Source: Leguminivora glycinivorella
Lineage: Eukaryota > Arthropoda > Insecta > Lepidoptera > Tortricidae
DNA: 64,000 bases
Direction: 5' to 3'
Assembly (NCBI RefSeq): GCF_023078275.1
Contig: NC_062992.1
Location: forward strand, 12,785,706 to 12,849,705
A model generated the notes under the pieces. It saw nothing but the letters and a program-made list of their open reading frames with translations. It had not been told where the DNA came from and did no database searches. This document shows, piece after piece, positions 19,450-28,900 of the stretch; position 1 is the stretch's first letter; the number at the start of each line of letters is the position of its first letter. The position numbers and the translations under genes are program-made.

Positions 19450-22258
19450 TAGATCAGTCAATGAATGCTCAAAAGGGGGGTCTAGGTGGAATGGCCGAAA
19501 GCAGAAAGTTTCACTACGGGATGTTGTTAGGGGTAGTCAGGAGACATACATACTAAAAGTCCTCGGACTTTGGACGTGAGCTCGAAGAGGGGGGGATGAA
19601 AAAAGGTCCCATTTTTTGGTTTTTTGCTCATATTTCAAAAACTATGCGTCATACGAAATTTTGGTTTACTACACCTTGAAAGCTTATAAAATTCTCTATA
19701 ACTTTGATCTAGAAACTTTTTTTCTATTCTCAACCATTATCTAGGTATGAGCTCCTAAAAACTGTTAATTTTTTAAAAATCGTTTTCCCCCCTACTTTTT
19801 GCTTCATACATTGCTCCATATCTTGAAAAATATTTATCTTAGACAAAAGTTTTCTTAAAAAATCTTTTTTTTTTTTATTATTATAAATGGGCTTACTCTT
19901 GACCACAGACTAGCCAAAGGCAAAGACGTGGCCTACGATGGAGTGAGCTCGCCCAGAAGATGCCTGTTCACTCTTGTAGATCATTCAAATACCTTTCATA
20001 ATATGTGTACATATGCTTCTGGGTCATGTACCGTTGAATAATTATACGACTTTAAAACGAAATGAAACAACAAATGTATGTGATAAACGTGTAAAATATG
20101 TATTTCATGAACATGATTGTATTATGATGCTGTATAAATGCATTCACACAACAGGTAACAATACAATTAGCTGTACACATCTACCATCCACCACTACTAC
20201 AATCTGTGGTGCACCGGCAAAATATTGACTTCAGTATTTCTTCCGGAGCAGCTGGTACTTTGGTTTGCACAGGAATCAGTAAGTTGCTTTCGTTCCGTGC
20301 CATCCCCATTCATCATCCTCCTTGCGTTATCCCGGCATTTGCCACGGCTCATGGGAGCCTGGGGTCCACTTTGACAACTAATCCCAAGATTTGGCGTAGG
20401 CACTAGTTTTACGAAAGCGACTGCCTTCTTACTTTCCAACCCGAAGGGTAACTAGGACTTACTGGAATTAGTCCGGTTTCCTCACGATGTTTTCCTTCAC
20501 CGAAAAGCGACTGGCAAATATCAAATGACATTTCGCACATAAGTTCAGAAAAAAGTCATTGGTATAATAGCGAGGGAGGTAAAAAAAGTGTGGAATACTA
20601 ATACAACTAACTAACTTAGTTTCGGAGGTAAAAACAGCTTAAGTTACAATTATGTCCTAACTCTTAAAACTTACTTACTTGACGAATACTGGACCAAGTG
20701 CGCTAAAATACTCGTATACTGGATTAAGTACTCTTAGATCATAAACTGTTATAAATTTGAAATTCTCATGAATGCAGAAATAACCTCATTGATTTCGTTA
20801 AAACAAATCCGAATTTTTATGTTATTACGTGAACAAATATGTTAGTTATGTTACTTTGTACCTTTGAACGGCTCTCCTCTGCAAAATCATGAGTTTGCAC
20901 TTGCCTCAGTATCCTTAGGAGGTAATGGATATAACTTACACGTGTTTTAATTTACTCGCTGCCTCTTTGGGCGGGATGATACTAATCGGTCTTCTTTGTT
21001 TGTTTGAAATGCTGTCGGTCTCACACCTTACTACTTGTCAACACTGCAATTCTCTAACCTTGTGTGTTACTGTGTTTGTTGTCCCAAATAAATCAAACAA
21101 ATTGAAACTGTTTCTACCATGTCATCTGGATCAGATGTGACAACTGTATCTTAGACAATATCCTCCCCGTCGTTATCATCAGTGTCTTCCTCTATCCTGG
21201 GGGTGTCGTTGACTTTCGATCCGGAGGTTGCGGGTTCGAACCCGGCTCGTACCAATGTCTTTTTTCTGAACATATGTGCGAAATGTCATTTGATATTTGC
21301 CAGTCGCTTTTCGGTGAAGGAAAACATCGTGAGGAAACCGGACTAATTCCAATGAGTCCTAGTTACCCTTCGGGTTGGAAAGTCAGATGGCAGTCGCTTT
21401 CGTAAAACTAGTACCTACGCCAAATCTTGGGATTAGTTGTCAAAGTGGACCCCAGGCTCCCATGAGCCGTGGCAAATGCCGGGATAACGCAAGGAGGATG
21501 ATGAATGGGGATAGGCACGGAACGAAAGCAACTTACTGATTCCTGTACAAACCAAAGTACCAGCTGCTCCGGAAGAAATACTGAAGTTAATATTTTGCCG
21601 GTGCACTACAGATTGTAGTAGTGGTAGATGTGGGTATGACAAGGCCTTTATGTACAGCTAATTGTATTGTTACCTGTTGTGTGAATGAATTTATACAGCA
21701 TCGTAATACAATCATGTTCATGAAATACATATTTTACACGTTTATCACATACATTTGTTGTTTCATTTCGTTTTAAAGTCGTATAATTATTCAACGGTAC
21801 ATGACGCAGAAGCATATGTACACATATTATGAAAGGTATTTGAATGATCTACAAGATTTTTTAAGAAAACTTTTGTCTAAGATAAATATTTTTCAAGATA
21901 TGGAGCAATGTATGAAGCAAAAAGTGGGGGGGAAAACGATTTTAAAAAAAATAACAGTTTCTAGGAGCTCATACCTAGATAATGGTTGAGAATAGAAAAA
22001 AAGTTTCTAGATCAAAGTTATAGAGAATTTTATAAGCTTTCAAGGTGTAGTAAACCAAAATTTCGTATGACGCATAGTTTTTGAAATATGAGCAAAAAAC
22101 CAAAAAATGGGACCTTTTTTCATCCCCCCCTCTTCGAGCTCACGTCCAAAGTCCGAGGACTTTTAGTATGTATGTCTCCTGACTACCCCTAACAACATCC
22201 CGTAGTGAAACTTTCTGCTTTCGGCCATTCCATCTAGAATCGTTCGTTGACCAAGCTA
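19450..22258. mobile_element. 2.8-kb inverted-repeat DNA element with 3-bp TSD (TTC)
   Basis: Short termini TAGATCAGTCAATGAATG and the complement TAGCTTGGTCAACGAACG, flanked by TTC at both sides. Inside, two arms of about 1 kb (19482-20573 and 21257-22240) are near-perfect reverse complements, for example CTACGGGATGTTGTTAGGGG with its partner near 22190. Each arm contains a family-1 SINE copy (20300-20573 minus; 21236-21510 plus). The left arm has an additional ~105-bp LINE tail insertion with a poly-T edge (about 19866-19976). No transposase frame was seen. The 3-bp duplication would fit PIF/Harbinger or CACTA-like chemistry. Confidence 0.8.
20574..21235. other. Unique spacer between the ~1-kb arms
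   Basis: About 650 bp with a 71-residue plus-strand frame (20925-21140) rich in hydrophobic residues, but no similarity that I recognise. Probably passive spacer of the inverted-repeat element. Confidence 0.4.
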
Positions 22259-22640
22259 TTCGGGTTGGAAGGTCAGATGTCAGTCGCTTTCGTAAAAACT
22301 AGTGCTACGCCAAATCTTGGGATTAGTTGTAAAAGCGGACCCCAGGCTCCCATGGGCCGTGGCAAATGCCGGGATAACGCAAGGAGGATGATGAGGACCT
22401 CTTACACAGATTGACTGAGTCCCACGGTAAGCTTAAGAAGGCTTGTGTTGTGGATACTAAGACAACGATATATATAGTAAACAAATACTTATATACACAG
22501 AAAACATCCATGACTCAGGTACAAGGTACAAATATGTTCTGTGCTCATCACACAAATAAATGTCCATACAGGGATGCGAACCCAGGACCACTTAGCAGGC
22601 AGGGTCACTACACGCTGGGCTAGACCGGCTCATTCATATA

Positions 22641-23098
22641 CAGGGTGCCCGGTAATTAATGGACAACCTTTTAACCACCAAGAGGGCACATTATACTGGT
22701 CCAGAAAATCGACTTTTAGGTTTAGTAAAACCAGGCGACAGGCCTTTTAACCACCAAGAGGGCACCTTATACTGGTCAAAAAAAGGTTTAGTAAAAGTCG
22801 CCTGGTTTTCGAGATTTTCACACTTTTTAAAATTTTAATACTACCTAAAATTTTAAAATGTGTGAAAATCTCGAAAACCAGGCGACTTTTACTAAACCTT
22901 AATGTCGGTTTTCTGGACCACTATAAGGTGCCCTCTTGGTGGTTAAAAGGTTGCCCATTAATATCCATTGAAATTTTAAAAAGTGTGAAAATCTCGAAAA
23001 CCAGGCGACTTTTACTAAACCTTAAAGTCGATTTTCTGGACCAGTATAAGGTGCCCTCTTGGTGGATAAAGGTTGTCCATTAATTACCGGGCACCCTG
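22641..23098. mobile_element. Mariner-like TIR MITE with internal repeats (CAGGGTGCCCGGTAATTAAT)
   Basis: Ends CAGGGTGCCCGGTAATTAAT and ATTAATTACCGGGCACCCTG are exact complements, flanked by TA on both sides. The interior is built of repeated and inverted blocks (ACCACCAAGAGGGCAC; AAACCAGGCGACTTTTACTA appears twice), so the element folds back at several registers. Confidence 0.9.
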
Positions 23099-23170
23099 TA
23101 TAATCAGTGAAACATCGTCTGTTGAAAAATGTGTTCTATAGAATGAAGACACTGCTTCTGATGCCTTGAT

Positions 23171-23212
23171 ATGCATTACTGTCCTTCAGACCCTCCAACA
23201 CCTCCCACACGA
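23171..23212 (-). pseudogene. Short degraded copy of ORP exon 23562-23691
   Basis: The plus-strand text GTCCTTCAGACCCTCCAACA CCTCCCA repeats, with one or two changes, the part of the intact exon that encodes WEVLEGLKD. It lies about 350 bp downstream of the real exon. Only some 40 bp survive. Confidence 0.6.
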
Positions 23213-23561
23213 TCAAAAACATCGCGAGAAAACCGGAATGAGTCGAATGAGACCTAATTTACCTATTTAGGTTGGAAAGTTAGTACGTTTTCACATTATC
23301 CGATCCGCTATCGGGTGTCGGAAGGATTTCAATTGAAAAAATCCAAGATGGCGCCTGTAACATATGGGATATCGGTCCGACATCCGGTTCGGATAATGTG
23401 AAAACGCACTTAGACGGCAGTCGCTTTCGTAAAAACAAGTATCTACGCAAAATCCTGGTATCAGTTTGTCAAAGTGGATCCCAAGCACTTGTGAGCGGTG
23501 ATGTGGCAAAATGAAAAGATAAAGAAGATATTTATAAGAAAAGTGGCAAAAGTGGCAATAC
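23213..23561 (-). other. ORP intron with SINE-1-like debris
   Basis: 23215-23300 carries a divergent piece of the family-1 SINE body (CATCGCGAGAAAACCGG). An imperfect inverted pair CGTTTTCACATTATCCG / CGGATAATGTGAAAACGC spans about 23284-23406 and could be a further small MITE. Confidence 0.5.
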
Positions 23562-23691
23562 CTTGTGCCATCCCTTCAAGGGCCACTTCCTCTTCTTGTG
23601 CAGGAACCCGTTGAAGACTTCCGGCCGCCGCTCGAAGCGCTGCCCGTCCTTCAGACCCTCCAGCACCTCCCATTCGCTGCCACGCCGCCGA
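23562..23691 (-). CDS. ORP3/6/7-type protein, start of the PH domain
   Basis: The 130-bp exon has acceptor TTTTGTTCTAG and donor GGCACAAG/GTATTG. One base completes Asn from the previous exon, then 43 codons: RRRGSEWEVLEGLKDGQRFE, then FNGFLHKKRKWPLKGWHK. SEWE-LEGLKDGQR and the KRKWPLKGWHKRFF motif, which continues in exon 18995-19215, are hallmarks of the ORP3/6/7 group, where the PH domain starts at GFLHKK. A 42-bp broken copy lies downstream at 23171-23212. Identity rests on these motifs and the exact phase match with both neighbours. Confidence 0.92.
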
Positions 23692-23721
23692 CTAGAACAA
23701 AACATTCAAGGTTACGTCACA

Positions 23722-23911
23722 CCTCGGACACTGGCGATCAAATATATGAAAGAGGCGCGTTCCTAGCACACTGTCTCAGCTCGTGTAGGTGAACGCGTAA
23801 TATGCTTGTGCTTGTATAAGTGAAACAAGCGGTAACTGTGAGGTAACCGAGAGGGGGTGGGCGGCACTTTCAGTGGGGAGCGGGAGTGGCCATACTGTAC
23901 GATAGTACTCC
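23722..23911 (+). repeat. ACCTCGGACACTGGCGATC repeat family, copy 2
   Basis: Matches 6324-6515 through GAGGCGCGTTCCTAGCACAC, AGGTGAACGCGTAATATGC and GGGCGGCACTTTCAGTGGGG. It lies 30 bp upstream of the PH-start exon in gene orientation. Confidence 0.75.
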
Positions 23912-24077
23912 TCATTATACTGTGGTTACGTTGACAATTATTGCAAGTAAACAAATTTCTAAATGATCTACTTACTGGACTTTTCCTTACCGGAAAGCAG
24001 AAGTCAAAGCGCTATTGCTATGTCTTCTGTCATTACCTAAAGTTTCAAGTACTTGCTACAGACATTGAGCTAGCAGT

Positions 24078-24215
24078 AAACTTACGTAATTATAAATGTT
24101 CCTCATAAGATTCCTGACCATGCCGGGGTAGTATGCCAGCTCCATGTAGGAGGAGGGCCAATGGCGGTGGCGCTCGTCGGCCTCCAGGTCGTTCAGCCCG
24201 GAAGTTCAGCCCGAA
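24078..24215 (-). other. Unplaced exon-like segment in an ORP intron
   Basis: The minus strand has a GC-rich frame reading GLNDLEADERHRHWPSSY, then MELAYYPGMVRNLMRNIYNY, followed by a good donor (AATTAC/GTAAGT). I see no convincing acceptor, and TGA lies just upstream in frame. The text GTTCAGCCCG is tandemly duplicated at the 5' edge. The residues are not part of any ORP domain I know. It may be a captured exon of another gene, or a lineage-specific or dead exon. Confidence 0.4.
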
Positions 24216-24229
24216 CTTGAACTTCAAAC

Positions 24230-24960
24230 GCGTCGGTATGCTATTTTGACTGTCATTCTCTCTTCATCTCCGACCGCGGACGAACGGTCGGTGATGCTCT
24301 CGTCACTGCAGAGGACAACGGTTGGCCCAGTATTTCGCGAGGAACTAGTTTCGTGCGGACAGAATTTCGACGCGCTGCGCAAGTTTGCGCACTCCTGGCA
24401 CGCCAAGCGAAGACAGTTTGAAGAGTGAGGACAGCAGTTCAAGGTTGGAGAGGACGCTGAGTAACGTCGTGTGTTGTCGAGCCCAAATTGGGACGGAAGA
24501 AACGCTATAAGTAGACGGCCTGCCTAGAATGGGAGAAAGTCCCGCCAGGGACCATATTTTTATATTTGTAGGGAGTCACGAAGCAACGTGTATGGCGAAA
24601 GAGCCAGAGGCAAGTAACCATACACGGCTCCCGCGATTCGGTCTGTACGGCGAGAGCCAGGAAAGACCATAAGGAGGTGGTGGTAAATGTCATTCTCTCT
24701 TTTTCTGGCCGATCTTTCTCTTATATCTGTTCTGCTCTCGTCACTATCTGCGAGGCGTTCTCGCTAGAGCAGTCAGAGTACGAAAGAAAGCAGCTATAAA
24801 GCAGTATGCTGTGCCTTCTGACATAGACGGATGTTCAACAGTCAACACCGTGTTACCTGTTATCATGTTTTCTAGCCCTCAATCTAGAGCCGTGTGATTG
24901 AGACCACGTTCTAGTTTTTCCTCTGAGCGACGGCGGACAACCGTTCGGTGATCTGCTGTA
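24230..24960 (-). pseudogene. Degenerate echoes of ORP exon 2 sequence
   Basis: Several fragments resemble parts of the exon pair at 24974-25252. At 24890-24960 the text GACAACCGTTCGGTGATCTG repeats the acceptor side of copy A. At about 24740-24790 the minus strand reads YSDCSSENAS, similar to SDSDCSGETAS. At 24240-24310 and 24690-24740 CATTCTCTCTT and GCTCTCGTCACT recur. All are out of frame or carry stops. Confidence 0.5.
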
Positions 24961-24973
24961 ATGTATGACTCAC

Positions 24974-25086
24974 TTCCTAGTCTTGCCCCTGGGCGGCGGC
25001 GGCGGCGGACGGCGCTCGCCGCTGTCGGCGGACAGCGAGGCGGTCTCGCCGGAACAGTCGTAGTCGGACAACCGTTCGGCGATCTG
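24974..25086 (-). pseudogene. Tandem copy A of ORP exon 2
   Basis: Near-identical to exon 25105-25252 from DCSGETASLSADSGERRP to the donor AGGAA/GTGAGTC. Its 5' part differs (QIAERLSDY in place of RRAPSDS). The available acceptors (start at 25086 or 25083) put the reading frame in phase 0, while the upstream exon requires two completing bases, so it cannot replace exon 2 in frame. Probably non-functional. Confidence 0.75.
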
Positions 25087-25104
25087 CTGTAATGTATGAC
25101 TCAC

Positions 25105-25252
25105 TTCCTAGTCTTGCCCCTGGGCGGCGGCGGCGGCGGACGGCGCTCGCCGCTGTCGGCGGACAGCGAGGCGGTCTCGCCGGAACAGTCGGAGTCGGAC
25201 GGCGCGCGCCGGAGCGCCGCCGCTCGGCCCGCCGCGCCGCGTCGCCGGTCCG
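25105..25252 (-). CDS. ORP3/6/7-type protein, Ser/Pro-rich exon 2
   Basis: The 148-bp exon has acceptor GTAATACATTACATTGCAG-type sequence ending TACATTGCAG and donor AGGAA/GTGAGTC. Two bases complete a Pro codon from exon 40316-40402, 48 codons follow (DRRRGAAGRAAALRRAPSDS, GETASLSADSGERR, six prolines, RGKTR), and two bases remain, making Asn with the next exon. GC content is very high. The acidic/Ser stretch before the PH domain is normal for ORP3/6/7. Alternative frames are open because of the GC bias, but only this one satisfies both junctions. Confidence 0.75.
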
Positions 25253-25578
25253 CTGCAATGTAATGTATCAGGTTCTTAATACGGCACAAAATTAATATAT
25301 ATATACTCTGTCAAAAAATAAGAACAAAGAAAACTATATGCATCCTTTTCTTTAGGGTGCTAGAGAAAAGGATACCTATAGTTTTCTTAGTTCTTATTTA
25401 CTGACAGAATATAAATAGACACAATATAAATAAAATAAAAATTGTTTATTTCGGACCAATTAAAAATCCATAGAACTTGTTAGTATAGACTTAATATCTA
25501 GGTTGTTAGTTACTTTAATTAATATCCTAAGAGTAGTTTTACAATATAACCTAACCACAAAATTAAGAGGCAACAGGG

Positions 25579-25703
25579 TACATTCACCGGCATAAATATG
25601 TGATGATTTCAGTACCTTGTCATATTAACGTCTTGTTTGAAATGTCATACGAAATTGTAAACGATTAAAAGCGACAAGGTACAGAAATCATTACTTCTTT
25701 ATG
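25579..25703. mobile_element. ACAGTCACCGGCATAAAT MITE, truncated copy
   Basis: Starts TACATTCACCGGCATAAATA and follows the family to ATTACTTCTTTATG, where its right end is replaced at about 25704 by the minus-strand repeat AGGAACGCGCCTCCTTCATA (25704-25757, ACCTCGGACACTGG family). Confidence 0.75.
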
Positions 25704-25757
25704 TGTGCTAGGAACGCGCCTCCTTCATATATTTGATCGCCAGTGTCCGAGGTGTGG
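25704..25757 (-). repeat. ACCTCGGACACTGGCGATC repeat fragment
   Basis: Contains GATCGCCAGTGTCCGAGGTG, the complement of the family start. Only about 54 bp remain. Confidence 0.7.
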
Positions 25758-25790
25758 CTAAAGACACTTGATCGGTTTTGATCATTTCTT

Positions 25791-26160
25791 ACTGGCTTTT
25801 GCCCGCGGCTTCGCTCGCTTTAGAAAGAGACAAAAAGTAGCCTATGTCACTCTCCGTCCCTTCAACTATCTCCACTTAAAAAATCACGTCAATTCGTCGC
25901 TCCGTTTTGCCGTTAAAGACGGACAAACAAACAACACACACTTTCCCATTTATAATATTAGTATGGCAGATGGACTAAAATGTTAACAGAATGGTGGCCG
26001 CTCACAGATGTAAGAAGCGCTTGGCATCCGTTAGCTCGTTGGGTGGACGACATCCGGAAAATTGCGGGTCACAACTGGATGAGACTAGCTCAGGACCGGG
26101 ACAAGTGGGCGATAAAGGGCTGATATGATGATGATGAATATTAGTATGGATTATGCAGTT
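25791..26160 (+). repeat. AATATTAGTATGG-tailed repeat with an RTE-type LINE 3' fragment inserted
   Basis: 25791-25974 is the repeat beginning CTTTTGCCCGCGGCTTCGCT. From about 25983 to 26140 the sequence encodes the end of an RTE-clade reverse transcriptase (RWVDDIRKIAGHNWMRLAQD, then DRDKW and stop), followed by (GAT)n, the typical RTE tail. AATATTAGTATGGA resumes directly afterwards at about 26144, so the RTE piece appears inserted into the repeat's tail. Confidence 0.75.
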
Positions 26161-26616
26161 CACGTGTCTCAATGTCGTTTGCGTTACGTGATATTATTTA
26201 ATCGTTTTACATACAAATAACCATATAAAGGTCCCTAATATAATGTCAGGGCAATAAATCAGTCACTTAGTATTCAAGGGCGAGCTGATGACGAACGCGT
26301 GACAGTATTACAATAGGATCTCTATTCTCGTGAAATCACTACTACGCACTATGTGTAATGCTAGATGTACAGGAATTACTAAGATTTGCAGATATACACC
26401 TTGTTTTTATTGAATTCCGTTAACTTTAAGGGAAGGTTCTTTAGGTGAATTACAATAAATGTCTCTAAGAAACAAGTGTTTTAACTCTTACTGTTAATGT
26501 TATGGAGTTATTCGAAAAAATCATTTATTGGATCAATTAGTGTAGTAGGACCTTTATAACTTCTTACTATTATTTATTATGACATGTGACGTCAATTACT
26601 TGACACTAACTTAAAT
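26161..26616 (-). other. ORP intron 1
   Basis: No feature recognised. Confidence 0.4.
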
Positions 26617-26634
26617 ATTATTCTTAAGGGTCTC

Positions 26635-26965
26635 ATCATCATCCTCCTTGCGTTATCCCGGCATTTGCCACGGCTCATGGGAGCCTGGGGTCCGCTTTGA
26701 CAACTAATCCCAAATTTGGCGTAGGCACTAGTTTTACGAAAGCGACTGCCATCTGACCTTCCAACCCGGAGGGTAACTAGGCCTTATTGGGATTAGTCCG
26801 GTTTCCTCACAATGTTTTCCTTCACCGAAAATCGACGGGCAAATATCAAATGACATTTCGCACATAAGTTCCGAAAAACTCATATTGGTACAAGTCGGGG
26901 TTCGAACCCGCGACCTCCGGATCGAAAGTCGCACGCTCTTACCGCTAGGCCACCAGCGCTTCATA
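26635..26965 (-). mobile_element. SINE family 1, full-length copy with target duplication
   Basis: Minus strand: A box CCTAGCGGTAAGAGCG and B box GGGTTCGAACCCCG at the right end, GATGATGATG-type tail at the left. The flanks 26617-26634 and 26966-26983 match at 17 of 18 bases (ATTATTCTTAAGGGTCTC). Confidence 0.9.
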
Positions 26966-27002
26966 ATTATTCTTAAAGGTCTCTCACACCGATTAATTGA
27001 CT

Positions 27003-27100
27003 TATTATGTACGGAAAGGTAGAAAAAAAGTTGATGAGTTAGTCGGGAGTGTTCTTAGCCATGTTTCATGAAAATCGGTCCACTTCGGAGGCTTTTTCAA
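27003..27100 (+). repeat. AACCCCCGACG MITE fragment
   Basis: Contains GAGTTAGTCGGGAGTGTTCT and CCATGTTTCATGAAAATCGG of the family, with both ends missing. Confidence 0.65.
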
Positions 27101-27227
27101 TTTATTTATTTTGTTGCGAGTGTGATGAAAAACATTGTGTGTGACTCGGGGCGTAAGATAAATGCAGACTCGAGTCTTATCTTACGTTTGCAATGTTTAA
27201 CTTCCGCCCACCCCACGTTTCACAGTG

Positions 27228-27365
27228 TACAGTCACCGGCATACATATGTGATGATTTCTATACCTTGTCACATTAACGTCTTGTTTGAAATGTTATACG
27301 AAATTTTCAAACGATTTAAAGCGACAAGGTACAAAAATCATCACTTATTTATGCCGGTGACTGTA
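27228..27365. mobile_element. ACAGTCACCGGC MITE, best copy
   Basis: Perfect-looking termini TACAGTCACCGGCAT and ATGCCGGTGACTGTA; the whole 138 bp is an imperfect hairpin. TA ends imply a Tc1/mariner-type duplication. Confidence 0.85.
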
Positions 27366-27368
27366 CGA

Positions 27369-27498
27369 ACAGTCAGCGTCAAATACATTGTGACGACCAA
27401 AGCGCCAAATATACCGGAACAGATCTTTATTATTATGTTAACAAAAGGTGTGTTACGATATTTGCGCTTTGGCCGTCACCAGTGTGACGCTGACTGTC
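27369..27498. mobile_element. Palindromic MITE (ACAGTCAGCGTCA ends)
   Basis: ACAGTCAGCGTCA and TGACGCTGACTGT are exact complements, and GACGACCAAAGCGC pairs with GCGCTTTGGCCGTC. It starts four bases after the preceding MITE, so the two sit back to back. Confidence 0.85.
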
Positions 27499-27857
27499 CT
27501 ATCAATAAACGACAAAAAATGTAGTCCTCACGAGTTAATTACAGATTAACTACTTGGTTTAAATGAATTATGTAGCTATTGTGCCGGTCTTGCTTACCGC
27601 CATTACTATGTAGATTTATTCGAATTGTTAATTTTATTTAGGTCAGTTTGTCGGAATGTTTACATTAACAACAAGTCGGGCCGAAATAGTTAATTTGTAG
27701 GGCTGTAATTTTAGCATCACGAATCCCGATGGGAATATAACATTTAAGGTCATCTACACACGAAATTTTAACATAAATTCTGAGTGTGGGATAAATTATC
27801 AACTATTTCATTTCCATTGAGAACAAAAGAGGACCGAGTAGTAAGTAAGTAAAGTAA
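27499..27857 (-). other. ORP intron 1
   Basis: No feature recognised before the palindrome boundary. Confidence 0.4.
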
Positions 27858-27943
27858 TAGTATTTTTCAGTACAGATGGTGTTTTTTTTACGCACTAGTG
27901 CGAGAAGTGGTTCATTATATGATAGGTCGAAACTTCGGTAGGT

Positions 27944-28711
27944 CATCTGTACTGAAAACGTCGTACGATACACGTGCGAAAAGGAAATTCGTAACTCGTG
28001 TCGATTTAAAACACTCCCTTCGGTCGTGTTTTAATTTATCGCCACTCGTTTCGAACTTCCTTTTTTACGCACTTGTATCGTAATATACTATTATACAATC
28101 GTGATATAATACAAAGCTTTTCAGTCGAGTACCATGTTTAGGCCACGAAGCTTGCTGAGTGGCCTAATAGTACGAAACGAGAGTGAAAAGCTTAATTATA
28201 TCACTATTGTATACAATATTTTTTCTATGAGTCATCGTCTTCATCATCAATGGACGAAAATATCATCATTCAAGATAAAATTAATGTTAATAGCGTCGTT
28301 CACCGTTGTATCAACATCGAATTACCTAGCAAGTCTAGCAACCAATTGTTTGTAATCACCGTCTCTGATTGGTCTATAGCCCGATAGATAAAAAAAAATA
28401 TGTTTCAGATGCAGAAAAAATTGCCAGGTATCGCAAATTAGTAAAGAACTTGTATGAAGTTCTATTTTTGAAATTATTACAGTTAACTAACCAATACTGA
28501 AGAGTCAGCACATATAGTTTAGTCTGTGGTATCCTAATTGACAGATTAAAGTCGACGAGTAGAATAGTACATTACGATACAAGTGCGTAAAAAAGGAAGT
28601 TAGAAACGAGTGGCGATAAATTAAAACACGACCGAAGGGAGTGTTTTAAATCGACACGAGTTACGAATTTCCTTTTCGCACGTGTATCGTACGACGTTTT
28701 TCAGTACAGAT
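27944..28711. mobile_element. TIR element with ~135-bp termini inserted in the left arm
   Basis: ATCTGTACTGAAAACGTCGT at the left and ACGACGTTTTTCAGTACAGAT-type complement at the right; the inverted identity continues through CACTCCCTTCGGTCGTGTTT. The interior (28085-28535) is a sequence also found at 31466-31783 plus 33359-33515 and at 34806-35310. Confidence 0.8.
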
Positions 28712-28900
28712 AACCTATAGCTGGGGAGTTTATTGCAAAACCTTAAATTTTTTGACCAAAGCATGAAACTTGGCACAGTTGTTCCTTATATCAAAATAAG
28801 CCTATTAAGATCGGGAGCCTTCGGGAGCCTCCCCCCTGGGGCCCGGGAGGGGGGGTCAAAGTACCGCTTCACCCGGCTTGGTTTGAAGAATTCTAACTTA

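Larger units (their letters stand above)
19261..22393 (+). mobile_element. SINE family 1 copy interrupted by a 2.8-kb inverted-repeat element
   Basis: The 5' half (19261-19449: B box GGGTTCGAACCCC, GGAAAACATCGTGAGGAAAC, stopping at TTTACCCTTC) and the 3' half (22259-22393: TTCGGGTTGGAAGGTCAG to GATAACGCAAGGAGGATGAT) join exactly into a complete SINE when the intervening 19450-22258 is removed. The only repeated bases are TTC. Confidence 0.85.
19226..22636 (-). mobile_element. SINE family 2 copy (minus) interrupted by a SINE family 1 copy
   Basis: The 3' tail of a minus-strand family-2 SINE lies at about 19226-19260 (TACAGGACTTCTTACACA) and the rest at 22394-22636, ending with its tRNA-like head (GGGATGCGAACCCAGGACC, B box). 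The two parts are separated by the family-1 SINE. The duplicated 17 bases AGGACYTCTTACACARA (19244-19260 and 22394-22410, 15 of 17 identical) are the target-site duplication of the inner SINE. Confidence 0.8.

Noticed and set aside
24977..25295. Arg/Ala/Pro-rich alternative frames of 62-93 codons around exon 2
   Set aside because: GC bias keeps all frames open; only the frame consistent with both splice phases was accepted.
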